Source of the DNA: Cordilura impudica
Taxonomy: Eukaryota; Arthropoda; Insecta; Diptera; Scathophagidae
DNA: 64,000 bases
Assembly (NCBI GenBank): GCA_963682025.1
Contig: OY821521.1
Location: 192,634,575 to 192,698,574, forward strand
Direction of reading: 5' to 3'
Shown here: positions 1 through 10,594 of the stretch, one piece after another
Position numbering within the stretch: the first letter of the stretch is position 1
How the letters are laid out: each line of letters begins with the position of its first letter
Notes under the pieces: generated by a model
Database searches by the model: none
What the model saw: only the letters and a program-made list of their open reading frames with translations
What the model was told of the DNA's origin: nothing
Position numbers and translations under genes: made by a program

Positions 1-614
1 GGCAAGGTGATTTCTTGTGACATATTCTACACCATCAATTGCCAACCGATTTTTACTAACCGCTTTTGAAAGGTATTTCTTTGCAGATGTTCTACTAATG
101 TTACATAAAATATGTACTTAAGCTTCAATTAAAAAACTAGATAATGCTGTGTGTGCTTATTAAATTTGTGTTGAATTGTAAAATTGATTAGCATACCTTT
201 AGGCTCTTATAAAATTATTTATTAAAAAACCCAGTTATATACTTATCTTCTATGTGTTTATTTCTACTTATTTATATAATTATTTTTTAACTTCTACAAC
301 AAAACATTTGTCTTAAAAAGTAGAAATTTTTTAGTGTTATAATGTAAATTAACAAGTAAAATAACAATTAATTTTTAACTCTTTTGCGAAAAACATAATA
401 GAGTTAACAATTTATAAACAAATAATCAACAAATTCAACAAATATTTGTAATGAAATTTAATGAATATTATTTAAAAATTCACAATTTAAGGAATTTAAA
501 TTAAATATTGATAAATTTGTTAAATATATAGATTAAAAACATTGAAAAAAATAGGATGAAAAATTAAAATTTCCTAGAATTTGCACTCGAGTTTCGAGGG
601 CTGGGCTCTGTTAG
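1..614 (+). mobile_element. Non-autonomous Helitron copy, 5' end cut by window edge
   Basis: The copy starts at the window edge within the family's GGCTAGGCGATTTCTTGTGA block and ends with the palindrome CTCGAGTTTCGAG about 12 nt before a terminal TTAG followed by T. This arrangement (hairpin, then CTRR-like end, then T) is the Helitron 3' signature; the family is seen at over ten sites in this window. An AT-rich stretch of about 310 bp at roughly 235-550 is absent from other copies and makes this one longer. No open frame of interest. Confidence 0.75.
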
Positions 615-937
615 TTATGATAATGATCCTAATTTTCGCCTGTTTTGATAATTTCTTTTAAAGTAGTTACTTTAATTTTACTTAATTTTTATAAGAATAC
701 AAGTATGCCCTGTTGTGCACCATACGACTTAACATGTATGTTTCCGTAATCAATTCTTCTTACGAAGTTTTTAATTTATTTATTTTACATATTTTTTATT
801 TCAATGCTTTCTAATATACAAAATATTTTGTTTTTTCATTTGGGGCAAAAATTATCAACTTTTTGGCGTTTCTACTCTGGACTAAGCTACATGAGAAAAC
901 ATGTATTTTCAAAATAAAATCCGGCAACACTTAACGA
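615..937. other. Intergenic, no gene seen
   Basis: AT-rich sequence with stops in all frames and no repeat that I recognise. Confidence 0.5.
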
Positions 938-1130
938 TTGGCCTTGAATTTAGAATATCATTTGGCAATTTTTTGTTTATGCCGTTTTTCATTTTGGCGA
1001 TTTTTGATTTTGACGATTTTTAATTTTGAAAATTTTTGTTTATCGCGATTTTCGGTCTTGGCGATTTTTTATTTGGCGATTTTCAAATTTGCCAATTGCG
1101 CCCATATTTTCTACGACTACTAACATTGGC
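938..1130. repeat. Degenerate GCGATTTTTGATTTTGG minisatellite
   Basis: Loose tandem units of GGCGATTTTTGATTTT type with T-runs broken by GGCGA or GACGA. A 61-codon open frame here (Phe/Leu/Ile rich) is a product of the repeat, not a gene. The same tract recurs at 42,870-43,560 and is followed there too by the GCC-ACGCCCATT family, so the two are parts of one repeat. Confidence 0.7.
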
Positions 1131-1790
1131 AATTAATGTACTTGTCAAAAGCATGAAGACTGTCGCTTTCATAGTATTTCATATCTTTTTGTCTAGGAGG
1201 TGTCATGTCCACTAATTCTATGCCGCCCATTTTTATAGGACTACTCACATTAATATGTAATGGACTCATACAAAAAGTCAGGGCTTACCCTTTATAGTAC
1301 TCCAGTTGTATGATATATATTTACTCTGTATGGGTGGTGCCACGCTCTCTGCTCCAATCACGCCCATTTTTCGTTCGAATAATCACATGAATAATTTGTG
1401 GTACAGTATTCCAGATATATGACATTTAATATTTACTTTGTATGGGAGGTGTCATGCGCATTGGTACAATCCCTCCCATTTTTTGTCCGACTACTCAGAT
1501 TAATAAAAGATGACCTCAGAAAAAGCTGTCTCTGTCATAGTACTCGAAATATATGATGATATTGAATAGTTACTTTGAATGGGAGGTACCATGCCGACTT
1601 ATTCAATACCGACCATTTTCGCCCATAGGTGACCCCAGACAATTTTGCATAGTACTGTCATAGTAATCAATATATATTAAACAAAAAATTAACTTTTTAT
1701 GGAAGGTGCCACGCCCATTAAAAATATCAAAAAAAATTATAGTCTATAATTCCGTCCAGAAACATAGTAATACTCTGTAAGAATTTCACG
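1131..1790 (+). repeat. 'Gccacgcccatt' interspersed repeat with about 120-bp internal units
   Basis: Repeated phrases of GGGAGGTGCCATGCCCATT, CCCGCCCATTTTTCGTCCGA, ACTCACATTAATA and a TAGTACTCCAGATATATGA-like block recur every 110-130 bp (about 1,190, 1,320, 1,440, 1,570, 1,690). The downstream TTTCACGAAGATGAGTCC block is a diverged version of one at 50,400. The same family occupies 42,786-44,381 and 50,283-50,510. No coding potential. Confidence 0.65.
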
Positions 1791-1794
1791 AAGA

Positions 1795-2095
1795 TGAGTC
1801 CAATGGCTTAAATGGGTCTGTTAATAAATAATTTTATAAGAACCTAATGGTATGCAAATCAATTTTAGCCAATTCACAATTCAAATGAACAAATATAATA
1901 AACACACACAACATTGTATAGCTTAAATATGTGTTTTATATATGTGTTAGTAGCAATTTTTAATTAAACAAGTGAACTAAAAACGGACTCATTTGTAAAG
2001 AAATACCTTTCAAATGGTATATCATTTGTCAAAATCGGTTGGTAGCTGAGAGTGTAGAAGATGTCACAAGAATTTTGGGATTGATGAATTAAATT
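1795..2095 (-). mobile_element. Diverged Helitron fragment (5' portion)
   Basis: The reverse complement matches the Helitron family body: the CTTGTGACAT block near 2,070, AAAGGTATTTC, and the AATTGATTAGCATACC-like block near 1,850. The 3' hairpin and CTAG end are missing, so this is a 3'-truncated, older subfamily member similar to the copy at 1-614. Confidence 0.6.
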
Positions 2096-2110
2096 CGAAA
2101 ATTATGTTTA

Positions 2111-2876
2111 TACCCTCCACACCATGGTGCAGAGGGTGTATAGCAGTTTCTCATTCCGTTCCGTTCGCGTTCGAAAAATTCAGTTGCGACCCAATAAATA
2201 TATGCATATATCCTTGATCAATATAACAACTCGAGTCGGCAGAGCGATGTCCGTCTGTCCGTCTGTTCTTCTCTCTGTTGAAATCACGTTCATTCACCAA
2301 ATAAACCATTTGCCTAGGTAAAGTTATGATAATATCATTTGTCATTATTTCAAGCAGGCTACTATTGAAAATTGGGTAAATCGGGCATCATAGTGATAAA
2401 GACATCTCTAAAAAATTTTAAAAATTTAGTGTACTTGTTGTAATAATTTAGTATTAAATTTATCAATTTGTTTGATTTTTCAAATATTTTTTTTACATCA
2501 ATAATATAAAAATTGTAGTTAATAAACGATTTTGAACAAACATACATCATTTGAAAAGTATTTCTTTTTAGCTGTCTGCCAGATTTACAGATTTGTACCG
2601 TCTGCAACACTTTTTTGGAGTAATGCTCATTTAAAGTTGCTACTAACACATACTGTGTGTGTGTTTAGTATAAATACCAAAAGCGCTGTTTTGAATTGGC
2701 TAAAATTGATTAGCATACCTTTAGGCTCTTATAAAATTATTTATTAAATGAAAAAGAATTTGCACTCTAATTTCGAGGCTGGGCTCTGCTAGGTTGTTAT
2801 ATATAGTGCAATAAGTCCACATGTTAATGTAACCGTAAATTTGGCATGACCGAATTTAGCACTCTTTCTTGTTTAA
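2111..2876 (+). mobile_element. mini-me/DINE-1-like element, interrupted by a Helitron
   Basis: The head TATACCCTCCACACCATGG is followed by TCATTCCGT, CCCAATAAATATAT, CCTTGATC, CGAGTCG and a short GTCCGTCTGTCC run at about 2,250. The 3' end CATGACCGAATTTAGCACTC plus TTTCTTGTT near 2,840-2,875 is the family's hairpin-and-tail end. Known mini-me/DINE-1 elements of flies carry these TA and GTCY proto-microsatellites and are regarded as Helentron-related. A Helitron lies inside it at about 2,515-2,796. Open frames here on both strands are shadows. Confidence 0.75.
2515..2796 (+). mobile_element. Helitron copy nested in the mini-me element
   Basis: Contains CATCATTTGAAAAGTATTTC, the AGATTTACAGATTT block, ATTGATTAGCATACCTTTAG and the terminal GGGCTCTGCTAG. 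The first roughly 80 bp of the family are missing, so it is 5'-truncated. The 3' CTAG is followed by G rather than T. Confidence 0.65.
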
Positions 2877-4033
2877 CTTTCATATGAAATATTTTTATAT
2901 AATTTTTCCAAAAAAAAAAAAATACAACTCGGAAAATATCCAGTAGTTACGTTGAATCGAGTAACCGGTATTAAGTTTACCCCCTACTTATTATTGCATA
3001 AAAGTATTCTAATTTGCCAAGACATTATTTTATAATAAAAATGGCACGGTTAGAAATTTTTTCTTAAGGTCTATATATTTAATATTTTTTTTTTAATTTT
3101 TTGTTTGTAATATTATAGCAAAATATCTTCTGAAAGTTAATACTTTTTATGGCTATAAGTCTTTATTTTTTATATGAACTTTCTACTTTCTCCTTTAACA
3201 TTTTTATAACATGGACTTTATTGTTATTATCCAATTAACTGCTGTTTTTTCCGTTAGTTTCCAGTTGCTTATTCCATCTTAAGCATGGCACCTATAGCAA
3301 GCATTTCACTACGAAGTCTCTTGTCTTTTGTCGTTTGCCTTGTAAAATGCTCGCACAAACAACTATTAAGCCCAGGTGTCTTCGCTGTCTACGTTTTACC
3401 GTTGTATTTTTTGTTTTTATACATTATTAAACCACTTAAGCCAAAGTTATAGTTGTTTTAAGGTTTTTACTTTAAATGTTGGTTTTTATTGTTGTGTTGG
3501 CCATTGAAAACGTTTTCAATAATCCTGGACGTTTTTATTATAGTTGAAGACATAAAAATGTTGTTGGCCTTAAAGACTGCACTGCAATTGTCAATAATTA
3601 AAGAAAAAAATTTATAGTTTAAGTAGAAAAAATAATTTAAATTTTATTCACGGAATTACGACTAAATGGATGAAAACGTTTATGTTTAATACAGATGTGC
3701 AAAAATAAAATTGATGAGGGGATAAATTACTAAAACTTTCTTTCTATATAAGGAGTAGATATGAAAGGAGTGGCAGTCATTGTTGTTTGTCAATAAATAG
3801 AGATTCGGTGGTGTACTAATATCGTGGGGTTCATAGCTAGTACTGACCTCCTCTGTTGAACCGTTCAAAGAATTTTTTGAAATTATTTATTTCAATGAAG
3901 GGGAATGTCAGAAATATTCACCACTTTTAGGAAGTTTTATAAATTTATTTTAAAAAATGTTTGGTTAATCGAACTAGGAATCAAAAGCGTGTCATCCGAA
4001 AGCAAAACTCACACCAAATGAATTTCATCAATA
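2877..4033. other. Intergenic, no gene seen
   Basis: AT-rich, with short T/A homopolymers. Short frames of 60-95 codons have no recognisable composition or motif. I see no RNA gene or known repeat. Confidence 0.45.
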
Positions 4034-4410
4034 TCGGTAATATTAATAGGCTAGGCGATTTCTTGTGACCGATGTTTTGTTCTACCGTTTTATCCCGATT
4101 TTGACCAAACGTATATTATTTGAAAGATATTTCTTTTTAGCCGTTTTGCAGATTAACAGATTTTAAAATTTTTTCCTTTATTTTGAGTAAATTGCATTTA
4201 AAGTTGCTACTAAGACATACATAAAATTATACAATGCTATGTGTGTGTTTATTAAATTTGTTAATGTGTTTGTTTTAAAAATGAGTTTGTTTTTTTGTGT
4301 TGATTTGTGAATTGGCTATAATTGATTAGCATACCTTAAGGGCCTTTATTTAATGAAAAATAAAATTTCCTAGAATTTGCACTCGAGTTTCAAGGGCTGG
4401 AATCTGCTAG
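4034..4410 (+). mobile_element. Full-length non-autonomous Helitron (377 bp)
   Basis: Starts A|TC at 4,033/4,034, runs through TAATATTAATAGGCTAGGCG and ends in ACTCGAGTTTCAAG, then GGAATCTGCTAG|T. A|TC...CTAG|T with a hairpin about 12 nt from the end is the diagnostic Helitron structure. No coding capacity, so it would need Rep/helicase from elsewhere. Confidence 0.8.
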
Positions 4411-4544
4411 TTATTTTCTTATTTGTTTTCATACGAGAACTGTATGAAAAGTTACTGCTCATGACAAGAAATAAAGATATTAGTAATTATATCCCATATC
4501 TTTATATATATTTACGCTCATCACTGACTCACTGACTACCAATG

Positions 4545-5345
4545 AAACAATCCAATAAGAAGCGGCTAACTTAACGCGCCAAAGTTCTCAGGAATTGAAC
4601 ATTTTACGCACTGGTTTGATGCGAATTTTACATGAAGATCTCGTTATGACAACACACAAAGATCAATTAGTGTAGGAGCTAGTGCCGCACGACCATTCGC
4701 AACATTTTCGGTTCTCTAATTAGGGTACGAAACGCTTGGAAGAAGGTGGGCATTTTTACTAAAACACATTTTTTTGATGAAGCTCATTTTCTTGTCGGTA
4801 GTTACGTCAACAAGTAAAATTGTCGCATCTGGGGCACAGAAAATCCGCAGATGACTGTTGAAAAGCCAATGCACCCTGCATTATGCACTCTTTGGTGTGA
4901 TTTTTGGGCCGCTTTTCTCCGAAGATGCGGAAGGCGATGGCGTTACAGCGAACAATGAGCTCTACCATGCCCATTTTCGAATATGCAGATCTGGAAAACG
5001 TTTGCTGTCAACAGGATGACGCACCGTGTCATACAATCCTCGAAACAATCGATCTTTTCCGTGGCAATTTTGAAAACCACGTTATTAGCCGTTTTGGCGA
5101 TGTGCATGGGCCAACGCGCAGCTGCGATTTGACCCCGTTGTACTATTATTTGTGGGGAGCTGTTAAGGATAATTGTTACGCTAATCAATCAGAATCGATT
5201 GAAAAAAGAAATTAGTCCAGTCATCGGTAAAACACAGCTCCATATTGTCGAAAACTGAACTGAATTGAAAAATTGGGTTGATCATATGGGCCGCTGCAGG
5301 GCCAGCCGAGGATGTCATTTTACTGAAATAGCATTCTATAATTAA
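4545..5345 (+). pseudogene. Tc1/mariner-superfamily transposase, decayed
   Basis: Read across frames, the segment holds most of a mariner-type transposase that would cut and paste its own element in the nucleus. Around 4,600-4,690 lies a helix-turn-helix-linker-like piece (LMRILHEDL). At 4,775-4,830 are DEAHF and GSYVNK, the first catalytic Asp region. At 4,904-5,215 the longest open piece (103 codons) contains QQDDAPCHT and SRFGDVHGPTRSCDLTPLYY, where the second and third catalytic Asp fall with 36 residues between them. RASRGCHFTEI near 5,300 matches the usual C-terminus, with a stop at 5,343-5,345. Several stops and at least two frameshifts break the reading, so it is not functional. I could not find its terminal inverted repeats. 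Family assignment is from motif recognition; the exact mariner clade is uncertain. Confidence 0.85.
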
Positions 5346-6080
5346 GAAAAGTGAAAAGTTTTGAAAAAACAATTCATCTTTACATGCTGAGAAGAACATA
5401 TATTTTTCAGATATCTAAACTATTTTACGCATTTAAAATTTAAATTTTCTTGCATTAGAAAAATATATACATGATCTTAAACCGAGCAATAAATAACTAA
5501 TTATTCCAATACAGATCAACAATACATAACAATAACATACAACACATTAGGTACAATGCATTTGTGTAATCTGTTAAGATTTCACATGCCATTACAGTTC
5601 CATCTAGAGGACAATGGCAAAAACAAAGAGCTGTTCACATTACAAGACTTGTAATTGATCTGGCTGTGTTAATGTAGAGAAAGCTAAACATTGGAAAAGC
5701 TCAGCTTGTTCGTACAAACTCTCGGTGTATAAAAAAAAGAAAAAACATTTCTCATGTTCTTTTCTTTCAAATGTTGAGTTAAATAGTTGATTAAGTATGA
5801 GTTGAAGTAATAGGCACAAGGATGCTGACGATGAACAAGTCGCTTTGTTCCAAATTAGCTACTCCATCTAGCACTGTCTTCAATTTTTTTTTCCAATATT
5901 TCTCTTACTTTACAAAAATTATTATCTTTCTTTCATTAGAAAAATTTATACATGATCTTAAACCGAACAATAAATAACTAATTATTTAAATTTTTTCCAA
6001 AAAAAAACAACAAATTTGTAGCAGAAATAAATATCAAAACAATCGACGAAAATTGGATATGTATATAAAATTTAAACAAA
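5346..6080. repeat. Intergenic with a 53-bp direct repeat pair
   Basis: The block around ACATGATCTTAAACCGA with AATAAATAACTAATTATT occurs at about 5,455-5,508 and again at 5,936-5,988 in the same orientation, enclosing about 430 bp. No gene is seen between. Origin unknown: a local duplication, or ends of an unrecognised element. Confidence 0.55.
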
Positions 6081-6081
6081 C

Positions 6082-7216
6082 CAGTAGTGCGATTCTGTAA
6101 ATTTTAACGATCCGACAATCACAAAATATATTGACAGCTATTGTTGTTTGCACTAACGATTAAGTGATTCACTAAGTACATACATCTTAACGACAGTCGA
6201 CAAATCTATTTTTCTATTTATTTAAATTTTAAACGAGTGGCATCTCTGTCAAAATAAGCGAAAAATACAAAGAAGAATAGAAAAAAAAAGCAAATTACTT
6301 CGTGTTTGACAGGATGATTTTATATTTATGTTTAATTTCTTTATTTTTTTAATTAATATTTTTGTTTATTTATCTAAAAATAAAATATTGAATTGAATAT
6401 GCTATTTAATTTTTTTATTTATATAAAATTTTTTATAATAAAAGCAAAATATTTTCACTTTTTTATGATTTTTATTTATGTATGACGACATTTGAACCTT
6501 TTTAACTTTTTATCGATTGAATAAACAACACAGAAATGGTTGTCGTTTAGATAACAACAACAGCTGACATATGGCGTTTTCTTTTCTGAAAGAAATGTTA
6601 CACTTTATAATGTTACATTTTTATAATGTTTGCCTCACACATTAAAGTTGTTGCATTTTTAATGGTCAGAATAGAACATAAAATTATAACTATGCAACAC
6701 TTTTTTAATGAACAGCTGATTTTGTTGACGTTTTTATTCTTGGACACGAAAAAGGAAAAATAAAATTTAAAAAAAAACATTGATAATTTCCATATTAATA
6801 ATTTATTTTAAACAAAACAATAAAAATTACACTTTTCCTTATTTTTTTTGTTTCTTCACACAAATACACATTTATAAACAACACAAATGTCAGCTGTTTT
6901 ATCGTGTTATTCTCCCCCTCTGATTTTTTAGAGTGCGAAAATTCACCTTTTTCACATATTTATAGTGCGGCATTTTTAGAAAATAACACGTTACCCTTTC
7001 GCAAGCTTGACATTTTTTTAGAAAAGAATACAAAAAGAGAAAAAGAAGTGCGAAGTGGGAAAAACGTGTAACATTTTTGCCAGAAAAGAAAACGCCATTA
7101 AACAATAGCGAATATCATTTAAAAATTTTACTGAATACCAAAACCGTTAATTTTGTTATTTTCTTTTTTTAACGATTCGATTATCGTTACAAACAACTTA
7201 CTGAATCGCGCTACAG
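6082..7216. mobile_element. Candidate non-autonomous TIR DNA transposon (1.1 kb)
   Basis: The left end CAGTAGTGCGATTCTGTAA and the reverse complement of the right end (CTGTAGCGCGATTCAGTAA) match at 16 of 19 positions, and both continue into a TTT...AACGAT block. A second inverted pair lies inside: TGGCGTTTTCTTTTCTG near 6,574 and its inverse near 7,083. There is no transposase frame; short frames inside are unconvincing. I see no clear target duplication (left flank ends AAACAAAC, right starts GTATTCGA), so the superfamily is not settled. Confidence 0.55.
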
Positions 7217-7904
7217 GTATTCGATTATTTGCAAAATCAATTATTATAAAAGCTATTCAAAAATATGTATATCAATTTTATTGATTTTTCTACGCTTTTT
7301 AAGGTTAATATATATTTTTTTAACAATTCCATTTTCATTAAAACCATTTTCTAAAATAAAAGATAAAAATCAATTGATAAAATCCGATTCACAAGTTAAC
7401 CGTCAAAAAATTAAACGTGTCACTAACAATTTTGTAAGAGTTAGAGAATGTATGTGTATATTGTCTTAAAGCCAGGGTTGCCATTCCAAGTGAATTTTTT
7501 TCGTCAAGTCTACAGAAAATAAATTTTAATAAGCTTGTCTTAAGGTTTGCTAGATTTGCGGAAAAAATAGTAAACATATTAGAGTGACAAATATTAAAGA
7601 ACAACATTTAAACGTATTTAATAGAAAATATGTTTCAAATGCCTAACTTTTCTAATCTGACAGTTTTCCTACAAAGTATATATCATGAATTCATCAAAAC
7701 ATGATAAATTGTATACAAAAAATTTTAAATTAAGAAAACTGGAAATGTTTTTAAATGAAAAAGCTTGTAACTTGAACATTTTTCTATAAATTCATATTTA
7801 GATACCTCAAAAAAATCCGCTTACATCTAAAGTGTAATAACAATAACAAGAAAAATCATATTTTTTCATTTTTTTATTGAAATCTTGGGACCTCCTAAAC
7901 CGAC
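7217..7904. other. Intergenic, no gene seen
   Basis: AT-rich; two overlapping frames of 62-72 codons on opposite strands have no motif I recognise. Confidence 0.4.
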
Positions 7905-8148
7905 ATTGCTGATTTTAAATAATAACCTGCTCTGGAATTTAGTGAATCATTTTCACTACAAACAAGCAAGACATCTCATCTATTAAGGGCATCGTCGTAA
8001 CTACCACATAGAGAAAGATAGAAAGACGGACTTCGCTACTTCAACTCCGCTTGTTATAAGGTCTAGTTTTTTTTCTAATTATTTCAAACGGAATGGTAGG
8101 TATCCTTACATAATATACCCTATGCACATTGGTGTGGAGGGTGCAAAA
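7905..8148 (-). mobile_element. mini-me/DINE-1-like fragment
   Basis: Same family and orientation as 49,255-49,678: GTGAATCATTTTCACTA, a decayed GAC run (AAGACGGAC), CTTCGCT, CGCTTGTTATAAGG, CAAACGGAATG and the head as TGGTGTGGAGGGTG. The head lies at the right, so the element is on the minus strand. Confidence 0.65.
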
Positions 8149-8430
8149 AGTGCGTTTTTAATAAGAACATTTTCTTAAAAAAGTATATTTCTTAAGAAAG
8201 TACCTTTTTAAAGAGTTAATTTTCGTAAAAAAAAAGTACATTATCGTAAAAAAGTACCTTTACTTCAAAAAGTACCTTTAAAAAAACAGCAATTCTTTTC
8301 AAAAATACATTTTAAAAAAATAAAAAGTACCTTTTTAAAAAAGTATATTTTTAAAATAAAAGGTAAATTTTCTTTAAAAAAAACCTTTTTTAAAAAAGCA
8401 CCATTTCTGATAAAACTGCATTTCCTTAAA
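8149..8430. repeat. 18-bp minisatellite block (AAAAAAGTACCTTTTCTT type)
   Basis: Irregular tandem units of TTCTTAAAAAAGTACCTT, heavily mutated. The same family, in this orientation, is seen at 15.2-15.8 and 20.1-23.5 kb, and in the inverse orientation at 52-55.8, 56.6-57.4 and 63.2-64 kb. Confidence 0.75.
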
Positions 8431-8829
8431 AAGGTCTGTTGAATTCTTGAGCTCTCTATTCAGCAAATATTAAGAATACGATGAACTTAAAAGCAGATAC
8501 CGACAATATTAATGCGAGCTACAGAGTTACCATAAACAAAAATTAAGTGTGATATTAATTTTAAGCTGTGTTGTTTATAAAAAAATTGTTGTTTAAATTT
8601 AAATTTTATGTTCAATGTAAATTTTGTTTTATGTTATGTGTATATTTAAATTTAATGTAATAAGAAAATATCATGTTACTGTAGGTTGAAATTGTTGTAT
8701 AGTACAATTATTCTGTAATAATATGATGTTTTTATTTAAATAGACGTCCCTCGAAAAAGTCAACAAAAAATTTACGAAATGTTGGGAAAAATATAACAAG
8801 AGATAACATTTTTTATTTGCATTATATAT
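8431..8829. other. Intergenic, no gene seen
   Basis: AT-rich DNA up to the target duplication of the hAT-like element. A minus-strand frame spanning 8,671-9,021 runs into the element's terminal repeat and is not credible. Confidence 0.45.
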
Positions 8830-8837
8830 ATGTATAC

Positions 8838-9307
8838 TAAGGTGGACCTTGAAATGAAATTTTTGCGATATTTTGGTAGATGAGGGCTCTATTCCGTGCC
8901 TTTTTGAAAAAAAATGACAATGCCGAAAAAAAAAATTAAAAAAAAAAAAATTAGGGGTTGCGCACGAGCCGAGAAAAAGGTCCACTTTGCCAAAATTAGG
9001 GGGGAAATTGCCATAGGTCATCAGGGGTCACCCGTAGGGGGGAAGAATGTATGGCCGACCCCCATTAACTTCTTACCGCCAACATTTTCCCCCAAGACAC
9101 CCACCCCCTATCTCCTCCCCTTAGGGGGGTCACCATACAAAAATGGAGGTTGCTCAGTATTTTCGAAAAACACCATAGGTCATCAGGGGTCACCCCTAGG
9201 GGGGCAAAATATATGACGGACCCCCATTAACTTTTCATCCCCAACATCTTTTCCGAACAAACTTACCCTCTATCTCCACTCCTTGAGGGACTCCCCATAC
9301 AAAAATA
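8838..9307 (+). repeat. Left terminal inverted repeat of the hAT-like element
   Basis: About 470 bp, matching 12,131-12,589 in inverse orientation. It contains two copies of a module beginning CCATAGGTCATCAGGGGTCA, at about 9,011 and 9,173 (period 162 bp), each with ACCCCCATTAACTT and a CCCATACAAAAAT-like end. These are subterminal repeats, which hAT transposases commonly bind. Confidence 0.85.
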
Positions 9308-9498
9308 CTGAAAATCTATGTATTTACAGTTGCACAATATCGAGATTTTTTTGATTATTTTGATTTTTTTACAGAAATTCCACCAATATTCAAGAGTGGT
9401 CATTGTTTGGAAAGTCTTGAAAAATTTGAAACGCACACGTAGCAGATGCCCCCATTCATCAGTACCTGGCAGTAAAATATTGCAAAATACGTAGTAGT

Positions 9499-9534
9499 TA
9501 TAAATAGCAGTTCATTCATCGATTGTTGTCATTC
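9499..9534 (+). promoter_or_regulatory. Core promoter of the hAT-like transposase: TATA box and initiator
   Basis: TATAAATA lies at 9,499-9,506 and an arthropod-type initiator TCATTC at 9,529-9,534, placing the A at 9,531 about 32 bp from the first T of the TATA box, the canonical spacing. The predicted 5' leader would be about 64 nt before the ATG at 9,595. Located just inside the left TIR. Inference from motif spacing only. Confidence 0.6.
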
Positions 9535-10153
9535 AACAAGTGCCGACGACCGCGAAAAGTAAATTGATTTTTCTCCCGTTTTTTAAAAGTTAAGATGACA
9601 ACACAACTTAGATCGCGCGACGATATTTTTTTGATTGGTTATCCAAGCATGAATATTACGGGGAACAAATTACCGTCGAAGAAGCAAGTGCTAAGAATGC
9701 ATTTCTTCAACATTCGCAAACGAAACATGTCGAAGAAAAATAGTGCGGTTATAGTCGCGGACGCAGTGATGATTTTTTGGCGCCAAGCAGCTATTCCGAC
9801 GAAAGCCAGAGGAGATGTTACAAGAAAAATAGCTGCGCTGCACGATGAGTGGGATGCTTTAAGAAAGTCATCTCACAGAAAGACTGAGTCCACTAGAGAA
9901 AAAGAGAATAAGTTTTCTGATAGCTTGGATAATCTTTTCGACATCGCACACGCCAACGCCCTTGAGAAAATGACAAATATCGAAGACATTGAGTTTTTGC
10001 TAAAGCAAAGAGAAGATGGCCGGCCAGGAACTATGGGAGGTGTGGACGCTACTGATACTCGAACGAGGAAAAGAAAAGCTGAGCGCGAAGAACAAGAAGA
10101 GTTGCGACGCAAACGTGCAACGGAATCTAGTAGAGATCAGTTCGCTAAAGGCG

Positions 10154-10220
10154 GTAAGCTATTTCGCGCTTTGTGTGTTCGTCCAATGTTTATATTCAAA
10201 TGAAATTCTTTCAATTGCAG
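10154..10220 (+). other. Intron 1 of the hAT-like transposase (67 bp)
   Basis: GTAAGC at the 5' end and TTTCAATTGCAG at the 3' end. Removing it joins exon 1 (phase 1) to VKFSSSDSSDD in frame; reading through gives an early stop. The size is typical for fly short introns. Confidence 0.75.
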
Positions 10221-10524
10221 TGGTTAAATTTTCAAGCAGTGATTCAAGCGATGATAATGGGAGACAGGACGAAAACTTCCCGGCAGAAGCTGGCCCATCA
10301 AATGTTGGTGACAGAAGAGGATACAAACATGTTTTACTGAACGAGTCCTATCAGCTTTGGACAAGTGCAAAGTGACTGACCGAGACGCGGTCGGCATTAT
10401 GATAGCGGCGGCAGAAGCATTTGGACGCGATCCTCAACAATACACAATAAACCGTACGTCGCTTCGGAGATGTCGGCGTTCAAATCGAGAGAACATGCTG
10501 AGTTATGTGAAAGACAATCCAGAA

Positions 10525-10594
10525 GTAAGATCGCATAGATTTATTTGCTCTCATTCAGAATTCTTATTCTTCAACGCGTTTCATTTATCTCCAG
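10525..10594 (+). other. Intron 2 of the hAT-like transposase (70 bp)
   Basis: GTAAGA after the NPE codons and TTTATCTCCAG before LVAAKSFVVQWDG; both junctions are phase 0. A second AG at 10,603-10,604 is a possible alternative acceptor but would shift the frame. Confidence 0.7.

Noticed and set aside
8914..9216. 100-codon frame, mirrored at 12,222-12,524
   Set aside because: Lies in the two terminal inverted repeats; the same sequence read twice, with Pro/Gly-rich nonsense from GC-rich subterminal modules.
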